DNA from: Macquaria australasica | Taxonomy: Eukaryota > Chordata > Actinopteri > Centrarchiformes > Percichthyidae | DNA: 64,000 nucleotides | Reading direction: 5' to 3' | Assembly (NCBI GenBank): GCA_005408345.1 | Contig: SEMN01000079.1 | Coordinates: 1,178,001 to 1,242,000 of the forward strand | In this document: positions 22,460 through 34,235 of the stretch, one piece after another | How the letters are laid out: every line of letters begins with the position of its first letter | Position numbering within the stretch: position 1 is the stretch's first letter | Position numbers and translations under genes: made by a program | Notes under the pieces: generated by a model | Seen by the model: the letters and a program-made list of their open reading frames with translations, nothing else | Database searches by the model: none | What the model was told of the DNA's origin: nothing

Positions 22460-25345
22460 TGGAAATGGCTCAGACTTCCTGGGGGACTTAGCTTGCTACC
22501 ATTACGCCGCCAGAAATGAATCATCTGCTATTGATTTCCGCACACTCTCCTCCACTAGTGTATTCATCACAGCTCGATTTCAGAATCTTTCTCTTTTACA
22601 ACCATTTCCATAAAAGCCTTTTGATTGATCCTCGAATTGCACCAGACTCTGGTGTTTTACTCATGTTTAGTTTCCAGGCGGTAGCAGGATTTGTCCCTTG
22701 ATTATTTACAGGGTGAACAAGCCTGTGGCGCTGATTAATTTCCACCTAATTGTAACCTGTATGCGCTGTATTGATTTTTCTAGACATGACTTTGCCTAGA
22801 GCTACCAATTAATATTATTGCAAAGACAAATGTGTCTAAAACGTTAACCTAACCCTTACAATTGATGATTATTTTAGAAAACAATAATTTCTTTGCAGGT
22901 AAATACTGCTTTTCTGACAAAACTGGCTTTCAGCCTCCAATTTGACAATAACAAATACATTTCAGGAAGCAGTGAACACCACATCACCTTATTTCTATTT
23001 GAGTGCATAAACTGTGGATATTGATTTCCCTCTGGCTGGCCTGCTTAGGAGGTGAAGAAGCAACATTGCAAAGAGAAATACTATTTCACATGACTGCTGC
23101 ACTTATCAAAAGGAGGACAATTTTGAGCTTATAAATTATTATGCTTGTCAAGCACAGATGGTGCTCTGCTTTAATATGAACAGTGACTGTTATGTGTAAT
23201 GTGTAATATACACTTGCCATAGCTGGTAGTGTAGCAGTCATGTAGAGGTGGGTATTAATTTTACTCTGCATTCAAATTAAAAGTCAGAGGTTGAATATTC
23301 ACAGCTGGTGCGTGATAATTATAACCTCTGTGTTACAGTGGTCTGACTCACAAAACCCAGAAGTGAAAAATAAAGGTCTGAGACTAAATTAACCGAATGT
23401 TTAACACTCCATGCTCCATGTTTTTCTCAATTCAATTTAAAGGACCTTCCAGCAATTTATTAATAAACTTCCATAAAGTTGGGGAAGAAGCAGGAGACAC
23501 ATTTTAAAAAGAATAGTCAAAATCAGCAGGTTCCTATGGGGCAAGCTCAAAACACTGAATCCTACAATTCCCATAAGGCAACTCAATAATGTTTTCATAA
23601 GACCCTTCCTGTCTGGTAAAACCCCATATCTTTCAAACTTGTTTGTAATGGAGGGTTTTTCAGACAATACCAAGGTGGTGTCACTTTTCAAAATCCAAAA
23701 TCAGCTGGTTTGCACTCAGATGAAATAGTAGTCTTTCAAAATAAAATAAATCAGAAAAATATATAGAAAAAAATATTACATTTAAATTTGTATATGAATA
23801 TGAAAGAATTACAAAAAACACCTTAAATAGTTATCATGAGCAAAATCATCTGCAAGGGCTTGGTGACCTTTTTTTCCCTGGGTTACACCTCTCAGGCAAC
23901 ATACAGTTTACCCTAAACCTCCAATTGTTGCATCATGTTTGGGCTGTAAGCAGCCTGTAGAGACGGCTCTGCGGAGCTAATAAAAAAGCAGTTAACATAG
24001 GATTTTGTATTTCTTCTGTTCGATTACCATTATAAGGGAAATTATGGCAACCAATTTCATCATAATGTGTTATGTGCTAGGTGAATATAAATGTATATAA
24101 ATGCAGGAAACCAAACCTACACCCTCAAGCAGTACTGAATGGGATACCCAATTGGATTTTCAGGATTATGAATGTGTTAGATGTAATGTTGTGTCATGTA
24201 ATGCACACTGTAAGCTGTAATGTTGACTTGACATCACATAACTGCATCTCAGGAAGCCAAGCGTTGGGAAATCGTTCCAGGGAACTGTTCCATTGCATTT
24301 TTCCTTCAATCAAGTGGGAGTTTCCTACATTCCAACATGCCTGGAATGTAACATTTATTACTGCTGAGGGCCAGTGAGTGTACACTGACCCCAGTGGTAA
24401 TTATACTGATATGACAGGTATAGCACTGAGTAATAACCCAAAACAGTAGGGCTGGGGAGCTGTCCTTGATACTTATCTTGTACTTTTTTGCAGTACATGG
24501 ATTCACTATCTTGCTCTACTAACAGAGACCTTTCCTTTCACATTTTGGAGTTAGTTCAATTGACTAATTGGGCCCATTTTTCCTTGGACACATGCGTGTT
24601 CCTTTTAATTCCCAGTATGAAGGTAACCAGAGCATTGCTGTGCCTGTGTAGGTGACTTGATGCAGCGTCAGGAGCTGTTCAGGGGACTGGCTAGAGGACC
24701 ACTGTGGGTCCCATTGTGAGGATTAATGGGAAGCATGCTGTTTCTCACCTGGAATTAGCATAGCCGCAACTGCATAGCAGGGAATTGGCAACGACAGGCC
24801 TTGATGTAGCAGAACATGAACTATCAGAAGTGTGTGACACCTCACACCTTAACACTGGGAATCTTTATGACATTACAGTGCCTGAATGGAAAACCCTGGA
24901 AATGTGTGGTAATCTTGTTTTCCATGTCAATCATCCTCCATGTTCATTTCAGCATGAGGCCATTGTTTGCCACGTTGTGAGCCAGACAGCAGTCAGACTT
25001 CAACAAAGCAAGGATGAGAGTGAATATACACAGCAGGTAAAGAGATCAAAGCATGAGGTTGCTGCTCTGCGGCTTATGTGCAGGACTTGACTTCACAGAA
25101 ACCTGCTCTTGAAACCAACCGCATGCTGACAAGTAAATGGACACCAGCTATTCAAATGCACTTTTCAAAAGAAGTGATGGATTAATTCTTTTTATCGTCT
25201 TTCACCTGTCACTTCCCATTGTTGGCCCACACTCCCTCTAGGGTTTAAGGGAGCTTGTTTGGGGTTTTCCATATGGAGTGGACCAATCGAAAGGTACCCT
25301 ATGAGATCCTTTACTGCTGAGAAGCTGCACAAACACAGTCTAGAG
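22457..25345. other. No recognised gene
   Basis: Mostly single-copy-looking sequence. The part at 22480-22800 has balanced composition with ATTA-type cores, like 11760-12560. Open frames at 24081-24377 and 24785-25090 (about 100 codons each) have no recognisable domain or splice context. Confidence 0.4.
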
Positions 25346-25517
25346 CAGAGATTCCCAACCAAGGTCTTTGTACCTTAGGGGATTCTTCTGTAGTCACCAG
25401 GGGGTATGTGGAAAGTTTGTAGAGTAGCTCAACTAATTGGAGGAAAAAAGTAAATGACGATTTAATTGTATGTTGTGTGTGTGAAAATTAGTTAGCAAGT
25501 GAGCAGAGAGGTCTAAA

Positions 25518-25663
25518 CATTTAGCTAAAAGTAATGAATAAATAGTTGAAATACATAGCTAAAGCTAATGGATAAACAGTTGAAATACTTAGATAAAAAT
25601 AATGGATGCTTGAAAAATATAGCTAAAAGTAATGGATAAATCGTTGAAATAGTTAGCTAAAAG
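25518..25663. repeat. AT-rich tandem repeat of about 32-38 bp
   Basis: Units of the type 'agctaaaagtaatggataaa' + 'agttgaaata' repeat about four times. The array resumes at 27595-27655 beyond the second hAT, showing that the hAT inserted into the array. Confidence 0.8.
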
Positions 25664-27594
25664 CAGTGGTGGAATGCAATTAAGTGCAGCTGTAGTTACT
25701 TTTCAGATTATAATTTATCATACCCTTCCTGTCCAGAGAAAACCATCTATTTCCAAATTTGGTGATTTTGAATTTAATTTATTTTCTGATAATCTGAAGG
25801 GTTAAGTGTTCCTTTATGGGTTGAGAAAATTCTCCTACTTCTTAAGATAAATCAATGATTTAAAAACTTGCTGGAAAATGCATCATCACAAAGCTGAAAA
25901 CAGGGCTGTTTTTCTGAGCTCATGAAAAGTGGACTTTTTAGAGATACGTGGTTCTCACAGGACAGTGGTGCTACAAACATGATGATCTTGTAGAATATGA
26001 TGCATTGCTGTAGATTAAACTACCCAACAGTGTATATAAAGTAGTTTAAATTAACGCAACTGTAAACATCTACAGCAGTAAAATGTAATATACACATTAA
26101 TGCACCAGTAATATCAATCCAAAAAGATAATATATAATAATAAAACACTGACAGCAAGGGTATAACCATGGTATAGACATTGGGGGGGGGTCCATTTTTT
26201 TTTAAAAAGTGCATTTCCCACAATTCTATGATATTTATATATGAAAATTCTCACATTTAGAACATAGTTTTGAGGACTACATTGATCATTTGAATTCACA
26301 TTTAAAGGAATAGTCTGATTTCTCTGAGCCACTGAGCCACTGTGGCTGCCCCTCCACTTCCTTTTGTTTTGGTCAGTTGCTTACTGTTTTCTGATTTACA
26401 AGCTAAAACAAGCAACTTCTTCCAAACTTGTCCACCCGAGTCTTAATCTAATTAAGATGGGAGTATTGCTCTCCATGCAACCACAATCATTCACACACAA
26501 GATGCATTTACCTGTAGTGCCTTACTAAGCTCCCTATTTAGCTGGATTCTTACACTTACTGTCTATGTGCTCTACTAAATTGCATTATAGTTCACATTCC
26601 ACCTTCTCACCTGATCATCTGTATCTCCAGAGCATGTCCCTGTCTGGCCTCTGCTTCCAGCATGCCTCTCCCTCCCTGTCTCTCTGTGCTGCCTGCAGTT
26701 TGACCACATATCATTATTTTACCTGAAGAACAATGACTGATGACCTTGATGATCATTTTAATTTAATACACTGAATTTTCTGCTTGTATTACTAGTTTTA
26801 TTTACTTTAATGTAATCATGCTGTTTAGCTAGCTGTATAGTAAGTGTATAAAGAACAGTGTACAATGTACAGTAGTAACAGTTACCTGAAATGTTAGGTT
26901 AGTAGATAAGACAATAGCTAACGTTACAAATTTTGGTAGCTCGTAACTTACTGTCTCAATAAAAACTTGTATGTCCGGCTGCTGATCCTGCTTTCTAAGC
27001 TTTTCAGGTAACGTTACTTCCTCCATTTGCTCACCTCCAGTGACTGACCAAATTAAAAAACCTCAGATTACCATCACAGCACAGAACAATTTAAGGTGAT
27101 CTGATTCTGAGCTCCATTAGCAAACATTGATAGCAACAACAACATGCTAACGGTGTCAATCAAACAACCGCGAGTTGTGTGCACGAGTATGTGAGCAACC
27201 AAGTGTAGAATTGGGAGGGGGGGTCACTTATGTTTTCCTTAAACAGAAATAAATTGAAAATAAATAGGAAATACCACGAAACAGATCCGCTGACAGGGTT
27301 CATAAAAGGAGGACATATTTAACATTTTCTACTGTATATTGGGGAGGACAGATTGGTAGTTTCTCAGTATTGGGAGGGACACGACCCCCCCAAAGAATGC
27401 GTGGTTACGCCCATGACTGACAGGGACCATTTTACTGCATGAGTACTTTTGAAACTTTACAGTATCAAGTACATTTTGCTGATAATACTTTTACTTAAGT
27501 AAGGTTTTGAATGTAGGACTTTTACTTGTAGTGGATTATTTTCAAAGTGTGGTATTAGTCCTTTTACCTAAGTTAAACACTTTCTCCACCACTG
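25664..27594. mobile_element. Second hAT-type element (family H2), copy 1
   Basis: It begins CAGTGGTGGAATGC and ends CTTTCTCCACCACTG, a clean inverted pair. The flanks are GCTAAAAG (25656-25663) and GCTAAAAA (27595-27602), an 8-bp duplication with one mismatch, as expected for hAT. Subterminal sequence is rich in 'acttaagtaa' and 'tacttttact' motifs. A related copy in inverse orientation lies at 43943-48131. No transposase is present; the body is split by the third hAT. Confidence 0.85.
26155..27415. mobile_element. Third hAT-type element, 1261 bp, innermost
   Basis: It is flanked by a perfect 8-bp duplication ACTGACAG (26147-26154 and 27416-27423). The left end is CAAGGGTATAACCATGG and the right end, reverse-complemented, is CATGGGCGTAACCACGC; both lead into a run of seven or more G. 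The related copy at 43943-48131 shows the corresponding empty site (CTGTCAAT at 44062-44069, opposite strand). The interior has only a 65-codon minus frame at 26829-27026 with no recognised domain, so this is a non-autonomous copy. Confidence 0.85.
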
Positions 27595-27817
27595 GCTAAA
27601 AATGAATGCAGTTGAAATAGATAGCTAAAAGTATTGGCTAAATGGCTGAAATGTCCAGCCTAATCATTGACAGTTCAATTGTTTGAAAACATTAAGGCTC
27701 ACAATATCCACTTTTATAAATTTCAAGTGCTAAATAACATCCGGTTTAAACTCAAGTCAAATGAACGCTTTTGGAACATGACTGGTGGTGTCTATGAAGG
27801 GGTACCTCATGTGACAG

Positions 27818-28937
27818 TATGGAGTGAAAATAGTCTCAATATTATTTGTAAATGTGTATTCCATGATTTATAACTGAAAAACAAGATTTGTAACTGAAAA
27901 AAAAAAAGATTTGTAACTGGAAAAAAAAAAATTGTAACTGAAAAACAAGACTTGTAACTGAAAAAAAACCGATCTGAAAATATTTTACTTACAGACTTTT
28001 AACTTCAGCTTCTCGGATCTGATCCTTTTCGCTTTCAAAAAGCTTCCTGCACATACAAATGTCTCGTGTTACGCATGGATCAGGTTACTTTCGCTTTCGG
28101 GATTTTGAGACTATTTTAACGCTGGTCCCAGCTCCACAGATTCGTAAATGCATGATGCGTTTAAGTGCTGGTGGAAAACTGGGACATCTGGGATTTTGGC
28201 GTATTCGTGTTTAATTTCAAAGTGGGAAAGACGTTGTTCTAAATAGACAGAATAGCTAACCACCGAGGGAAACACAATTCTAATAGGAGGGAAACACATT
28301 TCAACGGGGGAACGGGCTTCCACACAACACCATTGTAGCTTCGCCCCTCGGTGGTTAGGGGTAGGTTCAGCCGGCATCCGCTTTTTGTCTGGACTGGCTG
28401 TTTTCCCAGCAGAACAACTCTACCACCTAGCAGTAGCTTATTTAAACCATATATTTACATTTATAGGTTACTGTATAGAGTCTGTGGTTGGTAAATGCAT
28501 GTGCTCTAATCGAGGGGCGACAAGCTATTCTGTCTATTTAGAAAAACATCTTTCCCACTTTGAAATTAAACACGAATACGCAGAAAGCCCAGATGTCCCA
28601 GTTTTCCACCAGCACTTAAATGCATCATGCATTTACGAATCTGTGGAGCTGGGACCAGCGTTAAAATAGTCTCAAAATCCCGAAAGCGAAAGTAACCTGA
28701 TCCGTGCGTAACACGAGACATTTGTATGTGCAGGAAGCTTTTTGAAAGCGAAAAGGATCAGATCTGAGAAGCTGAAGTTAAAAGTCTGTAAGTAAAATAT
28801 TTTCAAATCGTTTTTTTTTCAGTTACAAATCTTGTTTTTCAGTTACAAATTTGTTTTTCAGTTACAAATCTTGTTTTTCAGTTACAAATCATGGAATACA
28901 CATTTACAAATAATATTGAGACTATTTTCACTCCATA
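27818..28937. mobile_element. Foldback element with arms over 400 bp
   Basis: The left arm (27818-28257, 440 bp) and the right arm (28523-28937, 415 bp) are near-perfect inverted repeats around a 265-bp loop. Ends: TATGGAGTGAAAATAGTC on both strands. A direct repeat TGACAG flanks it (27812-27817 and 28938-28943). Subterminal parts carry short tandem units 'ttgtaactgaaaaacaaga'. The arms contain a matching open frame on opposite strands (28111-28377 minus, 28385-28669 plus), ending in the same residues, which is a consequence of the symmetry rather than evidence of a gene. No transposase is seen; the superfamily is unknown. Confidence 0.85.
27872..27970. repeat. Subterminal tandem units of the foldback element
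   Basis: Five imperfect units of 'ttgtaactgaaaaa(c)aaga' occur here and four in inverse orientation at 28818-28890. The arms differ mainly in the length of the A/T runs between units. Confidence 0.8.
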
Positions 28938-28985
28938 TGACAGGTCTGTGGGGGTATGTCTGAAAAAGAAGGTTGGGAACTACTG

Positions 28986-29806
28986 GTCCAGATTAGTCTA
29001 GAACAGCTGTACTGATGGATGACCTTTCTTTGAACTCTTGCTGTTTGTCTCTCAACTGATTAGAGAGACTTGCAGATCTGAAAGACTATTTATTCCCCTT
29101 CTCGTTTCATCTCCATCTGAAGTTTCCTGACATGCCGAAGGGGATGTGAATCAATGTGAGATCTGGGGAAGAGTATTACTGTGATAAGTTTATTCCAAAG
29201 ACATGAAAGAGAATGGCATAATAAGCCGTCTGCCCCAAAGTATTTTAGACTGCAAGAGTGTGTGAGAATTTTAATCTCACAGCTGTCTTCTCTTGTAGAC
29301 TTGGCTCCCACCAACGGATGACATCTCCTGCGTGACAAATGAGAACTTCATGGCGTATCTAGGTTTCATTTGGAGTCAGACGTGTATTTTGAAAGAGGAA
29401 CAATGAATATTTAGCCACAACTCATCGTGTCTCTCTGTAACAGATAAACGTCTAAGAATACAATTTCATCCAGAGCATGACGTCGACAGGCAGTAAGTGG
29501 GTTGTTTCGCATGCAGCTGTAGCTGTAGGAATTCATCGCTTTAGAGTGCACGCTCTTGTCAAGTGTAACAACAGCACTTCTCCAACAACTTGTTATAAGG
29601 CGTGTGTGAGAGTGACCCAGCAGGAGTTGTTTTCACTGGCATGTAACATGCTTTTCACACTCTGAAAAAAAGAACATAAATAAAGTTACACACACCATAT
29701 TCCATGTTAGAGAGCTGTATGGCAAAGAATATAGGTAAAGAGTATTACTATGGTAAGTTTATTCCAAAGACATGACATGTTACCCATCTCCTTTGCCATG
29801 TATGGA
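28986..29806. other. No gene; 38-bp direct repeat
   Basis: The segment 'agagtattact(g/a)tg(a/g)taagtttattccaaagacatga' occurs at about 29170-29208 and again at 29738-29776. Nothing else is recognisable; short frames lack domains. Confidence 0.6.
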
Positions 29807-30045
29807 ATTCAATTCAATTCAGTTTTATTTATATAGCGCCATATCATAACAAAGTTATCTCAGGGCACTTTTTCATATAGATCGGGTCTAGACCGACTCT
29901 TTATATTTACAGAGACCCAACAATTCCCACCATGAGCAAGCTCTAGGTGGCAGTGGCAAGGAAAAACTCCCTTTTAACAGGCAGAAACCTGAAGCAGAAC
30001 CAGGCTCTGGGTGGGCGGTCATCTGCCTCGACCAGTTGGGTTGAT
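29807..30045 (-). repeat. L2-clade LINE 3' tail
   Basis: Inverted copy of the last approximately 240 bases of the L2 element. It is truncated inside the 'ggttgggttga' block. TGGAAT lies beside both ends (near 29801 and 30046) and may be the target duplication. Confidence 0.85.
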
Positions 30046-30649
30046 TGGAATATGTTGTGTGCAACTCTATTGTTTCCATGCGTCATGTTCTTTTTTTCAT
30101 TAATGTTACGACTTATTTCTCCCCTACCCCCTGATTTGTTTTATTTTTTGGAACATTTGGACTGAAAACACAGTGAGAGGTCAAGTTCTGTATGAGAGCA
30201 CAGTTTTTCCTGACTGAATTTTACAAATAGTCCAAAGTTCAGAGGTGGAAATTGGGTTGGACTTATTTAGAGTTAAAAGCAGCTAGCAGCAGTTAGCATC
30301 TAACTTGAAGAAGAAGAAGAGTGATGCTGTCTGGAGCTACTGCTCCTGGTAGGGGCCCCCATGGCGGTAAGGTCGAGTGGGAGGGTACAGAGAAATAGCG
30401 ATCCAAACCAAGTCCTCAAAGGTGGAGCGTGCAGAAGATGGTGGTCAGATTTTCAGGCGGTAGGATCTGGGAGAAGCACCACAACGTTCATGAAGGCAGA
30501 AGAAGGCTGCAATAGCGAGAGGCCCCCAATTGTCTTGAATTCCTTGCCATTGGACCTTGGCCTTCTTACTGTCAAGGACCGTGTGGTCTCTAAATGTAAA
30601 AAGATCCCACACAAAGGCGTTCTCCTGGTCTTTTTTCCTCTTTCAGAGT
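30046..30649. other. No recognised gene; possibly upstream part of the LINE
   Basis: A plus frame at 30361-30651 (96 codons) precedes the LINE end at 30650-31208 on the same strand. It may be decayed LINE sequence but no motif confirms this. Confidence 0.4.
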
Positions 30650-31208
30650 AGACATCAGGGTGGAGCAGGCCTGCAACATAGCACTCACTGTGTTTGTCAT
30701 TTACACTGCAACCATCCTCCACATCACCAGCAACAACCTACCTGAGGGTGTCCATGTCTGACGGTAGGTTCTTTAACCTTAAGCAGTTCAAGGCTAAAAG
30801 TGAAGTGCTTTCCACTAGCATCATGCATATGATAATGCACTCTTTGCTCACTTAGAGGCAGACCTTCAAAACAGCCTGGACACCTTTGCCAGGGCATACC
30901 AGCTCTTGGGACTCAATATCAACATCAAGAAGACCCAAATCCTCCACCTGAAGGAACATCCCAAGCCCCCACAATTCACATTGATGGCATTACTCTTGAG
31001 AATGTGGATAATTTCCCATATCTTGGCAGTCTCCTGTACAGTGCAACAGGACCTCCATTGTGCCTTGGAAGCAAAAAGGCAACGCAGAAAGGAGAGACCC
31101 ACCACCAAAACTGCTCCTCCACCTACAAATACCACATCTGTGACACACAACTGCCCACACTGCAATAGACTGTGTGAATACAGGATTGGCCTGAAGACCC
31201 ACAAATAA
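30650..31208 (+). pseudogene. I/Nimb-type LINE C-terminal remnant
   Basis: The plus-strand reading over several frames shows, in order: ITSNNLPEGVHV (near 30725), FFNLKQFKAKSEV (near 30770), the segment LDTFARAYQLLGLNINIKKT (about 30880-30935), and a closing Cys/His segment NCPHCNRLCEYRIGLKTHK just before the stop at 31208. The last motif, a C2H2-like finger ending ...RIGLxxH, closes proteins of I-type and related LINEs. The YADD motif would fall near 30830, where the copy is frameshifted and the catalytic residues are not recognisable. At least three frameshifts are present. Confidence 0.72.
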
Positions 31209-31289
31209 TGGCAGCATTATGCCATCTTTGTTTAAAAAGGGTTTATGTGTTAGTATCTCTCTTTTCATCCTATGGCTCTGCTGTCACAG

Positions 31290-31690
31290 TGTGACGGTTT
31301 GCCATTTAGGTAGCAGGGATAGGAATCCAAGTGCAGACAGGTACAGAGGCTCCAGAGATTCCAAGGTTTTATTAAACACAAAAACTTACAAGCAGGTGAT
31401 CCGAAAACACAAGGCAAGGTATGTGGCAGGCATGACACAAGGAAACTTGGATGACAACAAGAGAAGCAGGAGAACTGACACAAAGGGAGAGACAACCAAC
31501 AATGAACCGACAGGGAACAAAGGGAGAGGACCGATGTGTATATAGAAACGAGCAAATCAGGGGCAGGTGAGCACTGGGGAGCAGGTGTGGATAATCAAAG
31601 AGACATGAGGACAGGAACTGAAGAAACAAGACAGGTAAGACATTTTCAAAATAAAACAGGAAACGGAACAAAACCCAACAGGACATGACA
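31290..31690 (-). repeat. Solo LTR (family X), copy 4
   Basis: A 401-bp inverted copy. On the minus strand it begins TGTCATGTCCTG and ends ACCGTCACA. The perfect 5-bp duplication is CACAG (31285-31289 and 31691-31695). The body includes 'tttaataaaaccttgg' as the poly(A) region. Frames at 31219-31686 are LTR shadows. Confidence 0.88.
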
Positions 31691-31695
31691 CACAG

Positions 31696-33904
31696 CAGTA
31701 CTGTCCCTGTGGCTAGTGACTTACTGAGTGATATTTCCTGATGTATTATACTTGCTGCGAATTGACAAACAAATTCTTTGAGTCTAAAGGACTACTCGTT
31801 GCCATAATTTATCAATTCAGGAATGGTATGCTTTTAGTAATTATTTATAAAAAGTTGTTTGGAAAAAATATGTATGGGGGAAAAACGTATCGTATTTGTA
31901 GAGAAAACTGGGTCCACTATGGAAATTTAAAGAGTATCTTAACCCCCTCTGAAAATCTTGTGCTTGCTGACCTCCAGTGATTTAACTTATCAACTTGCTG
32001 CAGTGATGTACAGGTGTACTCCAGGATGCTGTGACATCACTGTGGTCACAAGTGCAAAAAAAAAGAAGCACACTTGAAACTTTCAACCAAACAGACTGGT
32101 ATTAAGTTACTGCCTGGGCACAAAAAAATCATAGTATTCTCAAGTCAAGATTTTAGAGTGATTGCGTATCAACTCAGTTCACAATTTTCTGCAGTTGCTT
32201 CAGATCAGGGGAAATTGGCACCCAAGATTACAGGTTTTCCAGATGTTGTTCTCAGGTATTTATATCTCTCTGTCACACAATGTAAGTATTTATGCATAAA
32301 CTTACTTACTTATGTTTGTCCTTAAAGGTACTATTGTAAGAAATTACCCCTAACCCTGCAAATACTGAGGACTCACAGAGCAACTTGCTTTTCACTTGAT
32401 ACGTTTGATACCCTTTCAAAATTCTGTTGATAATATTGTATAATATGCATTGTGATCCGTCTCCACTGTAATAAAGTTTGACTGTGAGACAGAGAAATGA
32501 CTACAGTTTCTTCCAGAGTCACTACAACTTGAAGTAAAGGATTACCAGAAAACCTCTTTCATCATTTCTTTGCTAGGATGTTAAATGAACCAGGTTTTTT
32601 TTTTTTTTTTTTTTTTAGCCTTTCACATGTAGTTGTCTATTGCCACTTTAACGTGATGGCAGTTAAGTTAGATCAGCAGTAGCACACTGGAATCGACTGA
32701 AACAACAGTAAAATACCGTTAGCCACTTTACAAATTCATGCAGACAGCCTTACATTAACCACCAGTGGTTTCATGCTCCCACAGCACTTGTCAATGTTAC
32801 TTCTAAACTCTGTTTCAAGGCTGTACCATTAAAATGAGATCAGAGTAAACGTTACTCTGCAGCTAACATCAGTAGCTATGTGCTAACAGAGCAGCTGGGG
32901 CTGCTATCGGCAGTGAGAGGAAGAAAAAGGGGAGGCAAACAGATAATTACTCCCTATGGCCTCCATGTCTGTGCTCACCACTGGTGTTTAGTTGAAGACA
33001 GTGGTGAACAGTAGATATTCTCACTGCATGCTAGAGTAGTATCTTTCTGATGGTTTCTCTTGAAGATAATCCAAAACACCCTCATGCTGGAGGGGGATCA
33101 CTGCTGGCTTCAAAATAAAGTTCAAAGTTCAAATCCAAGACTTGGAACAATGTCTTCTATAAACCTACCATATAACTTCCTGAACAAAAATATTGGTATC
33201 CATGCAGCTTCAAGGCAATGTTTTTTAAGGCTTCAAAGTGAAGGTTATTTGGAATGATCTGACTATTCATACCATCGTGGTTTGACAGAACAAACAACCG
33301 TCAAAAATTCGAATGTCTCACCTTATTGTGTGGTCTATGTTGCAGCATATTTCCAAAGGCGATTTCCAACGTTTTCAATTCCTTCAATGCCAATACCTAT
33401 TATTTAATCTTGTATTCAGTTTTCAAACATTTTCTTTGACAAGCAGAGAAAGCACCAGTGCAGTGGAAGACTTGCACTCAACTTGTTTAAAGAATTTTCA
33501 ACAGAAACTTAAAGGGAAATTCATCTGAAATATCCAGCCAACAGATTTTCTTTAGTTTTAAGAAAAGAATAGACATTTATGAGTAGATGATTAACTTTTT
33601 TTAAATGAAGCATCACCAAAGCTGTTGGTAAAGCTGAGACAATCCTCACAAGAAAAGCACTTGTAGTGAGTGACTTTTTAAAAAAGGAGACCACCGCTCT
33701 TTTCTCATTACCTACCAACAATTAACATTGTCTGTTCCTTTCTTTTTAAATAAAGTAATCTTTTCCAAAACATATAGTTAAAATAATCTTTTTGGCGTCT
33801 TGGGGGTTGACCTCCACAACAAGCCAAACACACATTGCCAGTTGATATGGCTAACGTGTTTGCAAACAATAACCTAATTTCACATTCATCAGACACAGAG
33901 CAAC
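31696..33904. other. No recognised gene
   Basis: Diffuse repeat-like patches (for example 'ttaaaggtactattgtaag' at 32323, a word common at MITE ends in fish) without a visible partner end. A poly(T) run lies at 32595-32616. No coding signal is visible. Confidence 0.4.
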
Positions 33905-34235
33905 ATTAGCATTAATTTAGAGTTGTGTCCACCTGCTGAATGTAAGTCCAATATTCACTCTTCTATTCACGCTTCTTTTAACTATATAAAAAATATCTGT
34001 CTCTTTAGTTCCTAAATGTTCCACTAGTTTTTAACTTTGTCTGCTGTTTGGTGTTGGCTGGGTAGTGTACAGTGGGTTTATCACAGCTTTTTCCCAGAAA
34101 ACAGCTGTCTGCTACAGCTAGAAATGAGAGCGGTGAGAACTACACATAAATCCAGGGCCATAAAGCCAAACCAATGAGCTGAAAGAGGCTGAAACGCTGT
34201 GTAAGAGTTGGGTTCATCACTATAGTCAAGTTTCT
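33905..34235 (+). repeat. Dispersed DNA-element family A/B, both parts
   Basis: Part A lies on the minus strand at 33905-33990 and part B on the plus strand at 34080-34235 ('aaccaatgagctgaaagagg'). This is the only copy in the window holding both, so it defines the arrangement of the family. Confidence 0.6.

Larger units (their letters stand above)
25346..28985. mobile_element. Outer hAT-like element with nested insertions
   Basis: The left end CAGAGATTCCCAACC (25346) pairs with the right end whose reverse complement is CAGTAGTTCCCAACC (ending 28985). CAGNGNTTCCCAACC-type ends are usual for vertebrate hAT elements. The 8-bp flanks GTCTAGAG (25338-25345) and GTCCAGAT (28986-28993) agree at six positions. 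The element's own sequence includes a G-rich end region, an approximately 35-bp AT-rich tandem repeat, and the frame remnant around 27660-27810. It is interrupted by a second hAT and by a foldback element. No transposase is recognisable. Confidence 0.65.

Noticed and set aside
24785..25090. 101-codon plus frame
   Set aside because: No recognisable domain, no splice sites supporting an exon and no similarity elsewhere in the window.
25518..25663. Regularly spaced short repeats considered as a CRISPR array
   Set aside because: Units are directly tandem with no unique spacers, and the DNA is from a vertebrate-type genome.
28111..28669. Two matching frames on opposite strands
   Set aside because: They are the same sequence in the two arms of the foldback element; matching follows from symmetry and neither frame has a known domain.
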